From Limonium bicolor (lineage: Eukaryota; Streptophyta; Magnoliopsida; Caryophyllales; Plumbaginaceae): a DNA stretch of 64,000 nucleotides. A model generated the notes under the pieces. It ran no database searches, was not told the DNA's origin, and worked only from the letters and a program-made list of their open reading frames with translations. Location: NCBI GenBank assembly GCA_023374045.1, contig CM041780.1, forward strand, positions 88,129,627-88,193,626, given 5' to 3'. A program made the position numbers and the translations under genes. Every line of letters begins with the position of its first letter. The stretch's first letter is position 1. Positions 58,347 through 64,000 of this stretch are shown piece by piece.

Positions 58347-58358
58347 TGGTATCAGAGA
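58347..58358 (+). promoter_or_regulatory. Primer-binding site (initiator tRNA-Met, variant), R2
   Basis: TGGTATCAGAGA, differing from the other copies at the last base, four bases after the LTR end. ATCAGAG (58351-58357) pairs with CTCTGAT (58368-58374). Confidence 0.85.
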
Positions 58359-61300
58359 GAAGTATCGCTCTGATGACTAGAAATACCGAGCTTAGGAAGT
58401 ACCGAGTTAGGATTTTAGTACTTTGGGTTAAGGGTTGAGTGATAGCGTGAGAGATACGCTAGTTAGGAATTACCATTATGTACTGGAAACCTACAACCTC
58501 CTTCCCACCCTCCACAGTCCCTGTTTTATAACTCGGGAAAGAACGCCAGAGAGATGGAAAGTCCTCTCATACTCGGGAACAACCCGATCTGTCTGTTGTG
58601 AATTATTCCTGTAAGAACCAAAACCTGTCATGCGGTAGATTCCAAGAATTAAGAATCCCATCTACAGGAGACTGAAATTTCCGGCGACCTGGGTCGACAT
58701 GCCTAGCAGTCGAGGAAACCCAGTCAACAAGAAAAGATAGCACTAACGGTGCACAGAAATGGTCAATGGAGGAGCAACCAACCCAGACACATGTCTATGG
58801 GATCACAATTGTTAAATAGTACCGACAGTGGTACAGTAACCGACTAAGGAACTAGTCAAGGTTGGATGATTCCAAACCTAAAGTGCCAAAGAGGCTGTAA
58901 TACCCGATTATCAAAGTTTAGACCACTATGGGAGTATTAGTGAAGCATACTTCAATAGGACTACGAAGTAGTACCTAAACAAGAATCAAGTCTCGGTAAC
59001 CCCGACAAATGCATGGGGACGAACATTAAGGAAGAACACAGAGTTAAGTGAATGGAGAGTCACCCTAGTTAACGACTACCATGTCAAGACCGATGAGAGC
59101 CGCTCGAATGTTCGATTATCAAAACTGTAAGGTCAAAGAAAGACCCAACAAGGATACCGAATACGGTAGTGATAAGAGTAGTATCGCAACCATCACATGT
59201 TGAACCGATAGCCAGCCAGCATGGCGCACTTGCTATTGCAAGTGCTGCTAGAACGGGGCTATTAAGGAAAGTTTTAATTACTATAAAGTACCTGGTGAGG
59301 TACCGTATTGTTGAAGGAAGTGTTTAGAGAATCAAGAATCCAAGAATTTGAAGAGTGAAACCTGGAAGGGCTCAGTGGCCTAACCATTGTATGTGAAGAT
59401 ATACCAGTCAGCGGGAAGCTAGACGTGGTCAAGGCGTGAAGACATTTTAAATACCAGGAAGAATTTTCTATTAAACCCAGTTTTTCTTCTAAACCCAGAT
59501 GTATTTCAAACCGTTTTCACACCCAATTTTCGTCCAACTCATGTTCATTTCAAACCTTTTTCTTAAGCCCAAATTTTCTCACTAACTTCAGATTCTCTTT
59601 AAAATGAAATCAGAAGACCTACACCGGCCTCAGCGCCACGCAGTAGGTATGTTATACACAGTTATATGCAGACGGGAATCGGATAACCCGAGGAAATGGA
59701 TCGAGTTCGTACTAAATACAACAGTGGATAGGATTCCCTCGACTAAGTTCGGGGAGCATGGAATGCATATTATCATAGGACGATGTGAGGGAGTTGACAA
59801 CAGAATACTTCACCTAGGCGTGTGACGGACACTACGAGTGTACTCACTGAAATGTGGGACGACTACACTCCGATAGGAGCTTGTGGGCCTGATAGACCTT
59901 CTTATGGGATAGTCGGGTAAGTATCAATGTATCAATAAGGTACCCCACATATGTATACGAGTAGAGTCGGGAACACGGGAAGTAGTCGACTCCATACTAC
60001 GGTCAGCAGTAAAAGTCAAACAAGAGCATGGATTGCCAAGAATGGTTGAAGTAAAGGAACTCAGTTGAGTTAAAGAGACTAAAGGAATTAGTGAGTTTAT
60101 TTCAAAGGAATGTTTAAGAGTCAGGAAGTGCGAAGTGCACTGGTTAGTAAGTAAAGACATAGCATATGTCTCAAGTGTCACGAGGGATAAAACATGATAG
60201 TTGGAACGAATACACAGCCTATTCATGGCAAGCCAGATGTAAGGGCATAACCTAGTAACACCCAGGAGCTGTCCTTGAAGGGTGTTTGGATCAACAATTG
60301 TTGAATGAAATAATGTGACAGAAACACAGGAGTTGAAACTGATACTCAGTTTAAACATAAGTCGTCAGGAGGCATCCTGGCTTTCCTAAGGGGCATCCCA
60401 TGAAAGGAAGGGTGATGAAGCAACCTTGTCATGGAGCCTGATATAGTATCCAAACCATGTAATGTTGTACAGAGAAGTAAATTTGTGTGGACAGCCTACA
60501 ACGAGTAGAGCTCGAGGCAGTAAGGCTTATAAGCCACAAATAACATGTGTTATGTAAATGTGGTCGATTGTAGAAGTATATATCATACAAGTAAATAGAG
60601 CGGAGAACGAACCACTGCTTTAAGAGTGGGGATACCTCTCGATAGTGTGAAACCGCGAGAGCGGTAGTTATGTGAACCAAGTTCAAGAAATATGTTAAGG
60701 ATTGACCATATTGTCATTACCCAAGAATGATTTGAATAAGAATAATACGACATGAAGTGTTGGTACCAGTTGTGTAGACCGGAAGAGTAATGAGTCTGAT
60801 GGCAACCACTATAGTTGCGTGATGCTAAATGTGTAGTGAGCAACGCTCAAGGAGCATTCAGTAGTCATCCAAATGAGTGACGAACCATAATATGAATGAT
60901 GTAAGTGTGTGTGTGGAAGTTAATGTGACAGTAAATAACATGTAAGTTAGTGTTGTACAAGGAGTAAGAGCACGGTGTGCTGTGAACGACCGTTGTATAA
61001 GTATTGCTAAACGATAAGTGATAGCAAAAAACCGGGCAGTAAGCCAGTAGCCAGTATTATGAGATAAGAATCTCTGTGAAACCAGTGTGAGTACCTTTGC
61101 GAATCACATAAGCGATTTACTGCCAGGAGTTTACGCCTCTGCACTCTGTATGACTGAGTGTTTTGGTATTGCACTTGCGCAGTAATGATCGAGTGGGATA
61201 GCTAGGAACTTGGGAGAATGTTAATTGTGGTAGAGGTAGAAAGGGACTTATAACGCTATAAGCACCGAGGCATAGGAAATGCAAGGTCGTACAAATGAAA

Positions 61301-61954
61301 GAATACTTGTACAAAACCGAATGTGGAGGCGTGATTAGCAATAAGCGACTGCAGTAACAGGGAATACCAAATACCGGTATGCATTATACCTTAAGTGTTG
61401 GAAATAACCGAGAGAGCACTACATATTAGGTAGTAGCTCGACCTCAACCGACAGTAAGTCGAAAGAGGCCAAGTGGAATATCGTGAAATACATAGCAGTG
61501 TACACAGTGAATTGTCCGAGATGTAGAAGGAAAGTTTAATAACTCACCGAATTCGCTCACGGTAAGAGATACCACGCGTCGGTTGAGAAACCATTCTTCA
61601 CAAGATGATGGTGATAAAGGGGAAATGTGCAATACATTATGAAAAATAACGAATGGGGCAAACTAAGCTCTAAAGTTATCAGGGTCGCGCAGCAGAAGCT
61701 AGTAGACCCGTGATTCAAATGTCGAATGTGCATAGGGAATATGAGTAAATGGCTAATTATTAACGCCTAGAAGCCTCACAGGCCAGAATCGAAACCAATT
61801 AGGAGTCAAATAAACTCCAATGAGAATTCTTGGTTTGGGGACTAAACCGCCAATATGGTTGAGATACTCTAACCAGAACGCATTGAATAACAGACCGCGT
61901 GGAAGTTAAAACATTTCACGACGGCAGAACATTTTAAACTGATGTTCAGTGATT

Positions 61955-61989
61955 GATTACGTGGGCGTAATCCCTTTTAAGGGGGTAGA
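61955..61989 (+). promoter_or_regulatory. Internal hairpin + polypurine module, R2
   Basis: GATTACG-TGGG-CGTAATC (61955-61972) then CCTTTTAAGGGGGTAGAG, about 1.45 kb upstream of the 3' polypurine tract. Same design as R1 49422-49456 and G 27953-27989. Confidence 0.65.
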
Positions 61990-63180
61990 GCCTAAAACTG
62001 TTAAGTGTGTTTTGACGTACAAGCGTACGTGAACTATGGTGTGCATAGCACAAAATAATTGGTTTTGATTATTGGTGCGTATGTAACATGAACATACGCA
62101 TTCGTTCATGGTTTAATTGTGGTAATTGCGCATAGAAGATGCGAATACCATTGTGATAAGTGTGCCTACCTTGTTAACTATTGTGTGAGAGTACAAGTAT
62201 GAGGAGTAAAGAAACTCCCGGGGAACTAAAACCCCGACAGTATATGTTCATATGATACTAAATGTAATATTGTGTATTGTATTTTGATAAAAGTATATAT
62301 ATACAGTATTATGATTTATGAAGAGGTATGACACCGACATAGAACCTAGCGAGAGGTAAATTCCTCTAGGTAACTTGATTAAAAGTGAATGGAGATAATT
62401 GATGGACGGAGTTCCATCCCTTGGAGATGTAATGATTATGACTAGAAGGATTGGAAGATAGAAAATGGTAAATGCTTGAATTAGTTGTTGTTTGAAATTG
62501 ACGTGGGAGGTGGAACTTGATTTGCATGCAATCAAGGGAAGCCAAACACAAATTGGGTGGAGAGATAGTTCAACACTGATGCTGATCAAATCAGGGTTGG
62601 ATAATTCTTGAAACTCCCTATAAGTGGTCACAAATAATCGCCTTAAGAATAAGATGCAGTTATCATAAATTGGACTTGGAGTTGTATGACGTTTTCAAAA
62701 AAGGATTTTAGATTGGTGTTTCAAATCTTCGATTGGTATTTTCAAGACTTCAATTAATATTTCCTAGATTCTTAAATGGTATTTCAAAGGAAGAATTTCT
62801 TTACTTGACCTTGTAAAAAGGATTTTCAATTAGTACTTTCCAATAAAGGATTTCATTCCACTTAACCTCATAAAGAATATTTTCATATTACTTGCTCACG
62901 AGCTGAGGACGTATGAGCCTTTGTCTTCGGACCGGTGACATGAGAAGTATATTTAAAAATGTATGTGATTGTTTTGTTCTTCCAAAGGAACGGGGACCAG
63001 AAGGTGTCCATCCCGACCGGGTTCTGCGGGATCACAGTGTATATGTACTCGACGTGGGAGTCGAGCACTGTAACGTCCTGTAGTCTTAGGACCGAGCCCA
63101 TGAAGAGATGGAAAAGGTATTTCTGTTTGTTATACATACTAAGACATGTTGTGTGTGATATGTGTAATAAATATTATCCC

Positions 63181-63345
63181 GACCTATGAGTCTGAATGTT
63201 GTTATGTGACCCAGACCTGAGAGTCTGAGTGTAGTTATGTAAGTACAAATGTTTTTATGTTACCCGGACCGTTGAGTCCGAGGTTATTAAGGAAGCATGT
63301 CATGTATGGATGTGAATATGTTACCTGGACCGTTAAGTCCGAGTT
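63181..63345 (+). repeat. Four GAC/GTC hairpin repeats near R2 3' end
   Basis: Units near 63181, 63213, 63266 and 63327 with ...GACC(6)GTC..GAG. The last three are AGAC-CTGAGA-GTCT, GGAC-CGTTGA-GTCC and GGAC-CGTTAA-GTCC, so the first pair changes on both sides. TATGT-rich spacers lie between. Confidence 0.7.
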
Positions 63346-63430
63346 TTTTATGTGAAGTGTGCTTTAGTATGGAAGTTGTATCTTGCAAATAATCCCAGTG
63401 TTCTGATTAAAAGGATATGAGGAAATTGGG

Positions 63431-63466
63431 AACTTCGAGGACGAAGTTCTTTTAAGGGGGGTAGAT
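63431..63466 (+). promoter_or_regulatory. 3' polypurine tract with hairpin, R2
   Basis: AACTTCG-AGGA-CGAAGTT (63431-63448) then CTTTTAAGGGGGGTAGAT, abutting the 3' LTR at 63467. This is the expected plus-strand primer site and typical of Tekay/Del-type Gypsy elements. Confidence 0.9.
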
Positions 63467-64000
63467 TGAAATACCCCAAACCTTAATATGTTAATTAATT
63501 ATGTAATTATGATTTTCTAAGGCTAATTAAGTCCTTAAGATCATTGGTGAAGAAATAAAAACCAAAAAGAAAAAGAAAATGCGTAAAAGTCACAAAACGT
63601 GAAAACACGTATTTAATTATTTTAGGAGGTATATAACCTTCACTAAGGTTATAAATATTTCTTATACCTTAATCACTCACTAAGAACATGTGGGAAAAAT
63701 TCCGGAAGGAAACGGATCCTTAAAACAGATTAAAAACACAAACGAACCTTAAAGCGTGTTTTTCGAGGAAACCGGGAAAACGCGACTTTAAGCGGGTTAA
63801 ATAGACCCATAATAATTTTGGTCAACCAAATAGTCATTAATAAACTATAATGAAGGTATAGAACCAATAAAATTAATTTAACGAGGAAATTCCGGAAAAC
63901 GGGTTCCGGGAGTGAAGAGTGCAAAAAAAAATAAAAGTTGTGGGGTGAAAGTATAAATAAGCTAAACTAATGTGCCCCATTTGCAAAAAAAAATAAGAAA
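63467..64000 (+). mobile_element. R2 3' LTR, first 534 bp (runs off right edge)
   Basis: Starts TGAAATACCCCAAACC and tracks 54104-54620 with a few substitutions and indels, including the TATA box at 63952-63959. High similarity of the two LTRs suggests R2 is among the youngest insertions here. Confidence 0.9.

Larger units (their letters stand above)
58343..63466 (+). mobile_element. R2 internal domain, non-coding (5.1 kb)
   Basis: It lies between the PBS and 3' polypurine tract. Near 58700 a short ATG frame (MPSSRGNPVNKKR) ends at a stop and may be a gag-start relic. The longest other frames (144 codons antisense at 59924-60358; 127 antisense at 62248-62631) lack motifs. Shared blocks with R1's internal domain are in the same order. 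No gag or pol domain was found, so the element is LARD-like. Confidence 0.8.

Noticed and set aside
59924..60358. 144-codon antisense frame in R2 internal domain
   Set aside because: It is opposite to element orientation, lacks motifs and has no counterpart noted in R1. Chance openness is more likely.

Overview
This window looks like intergenic DNA from a flowering plant, almost certainly a repeat-rich eudicot. Nearly all of it is stacked LTR retrotransposons. The evidence is LTRs with TG...CA ends, primer-binding sites complementary to plant initiator tRNA-Met, polypurine tracts next to LTR starts, and a Ty3/Gypsy gag with zinc knuckles. I found no convincing cellular gene. Apart from the two-part gag at 26785-27872, the open frames are short, lack recognisable motifs and lie inside LTRs or non-coding internal domains.

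Layout (element names are mine). Element L (minus strand) enters from the left: its leader is at 1-376, its PBS at 365-376, and its ~4.5 kb 5' LTR occupies 382-4057 plus 13184-13996. That LTR is split by element N (4058-13178, minus, 0.77 kb LTRs, target duplication TAGGT), which has no recognisable coding. Element L itself sits inside a very long LTR of the G family. G forms a rearranged chain: LTR part (13997-17698), a 5.5 kb segment bounded by a perfect 23 bp inverted repeat (17696-23173) that holds an inverted LTR copy, a gag-less internal remnant (23213-23707), a mixed LTR (about 24061-26586), a gag-only internal domain (26587-28430) and a complete 5.78 kb 3' LTR (28431-34210). To the right lie a truncated minus LTR (T0, 34211-37630), about 4 kb of unassigned AT-rich and tandem-repeat DNA, and another minus LTR (T1, from 41782). 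T1 is interrupted by element R1 (minus; 3' LTR 43732-48066, internal 48067-53795, 5' LTR from 53796). R1's 5' LTR is in turn interrupted by element R2 (plus; 5' LTR 54104-58342, internal 58343-63466, 3' LTR from 63467).

L, R1 and R2 have the architecture of LARDs (large LTR derivatives without coding capacity). G resembles the TR-GAG class (gag only, no pol). All must depend on enzymes encoded elsewhere. The most interesting content is not protein. These otherwise dissimilar elements share a set of structured, apparently covarying non-coding signals. These are a PBS embedded in a hairpin, a leader hairpin, a hairpin cluster before a conserved AG|GT acceptor in the LTR, ~71 bp minisatellites of GACC/GGTC hairpins near the middle of the LTR, and a 'short hairpin plus TTTTAAGGGGGGTA' module present both internally and at the 3' polypurine tract.

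Limits: everything was read by eye. Identities, fold energies and family assignments were not computed. Dense single-base indels between repeat copies suggest either old sequence or residual assembly errors, and these could account for the gag break.
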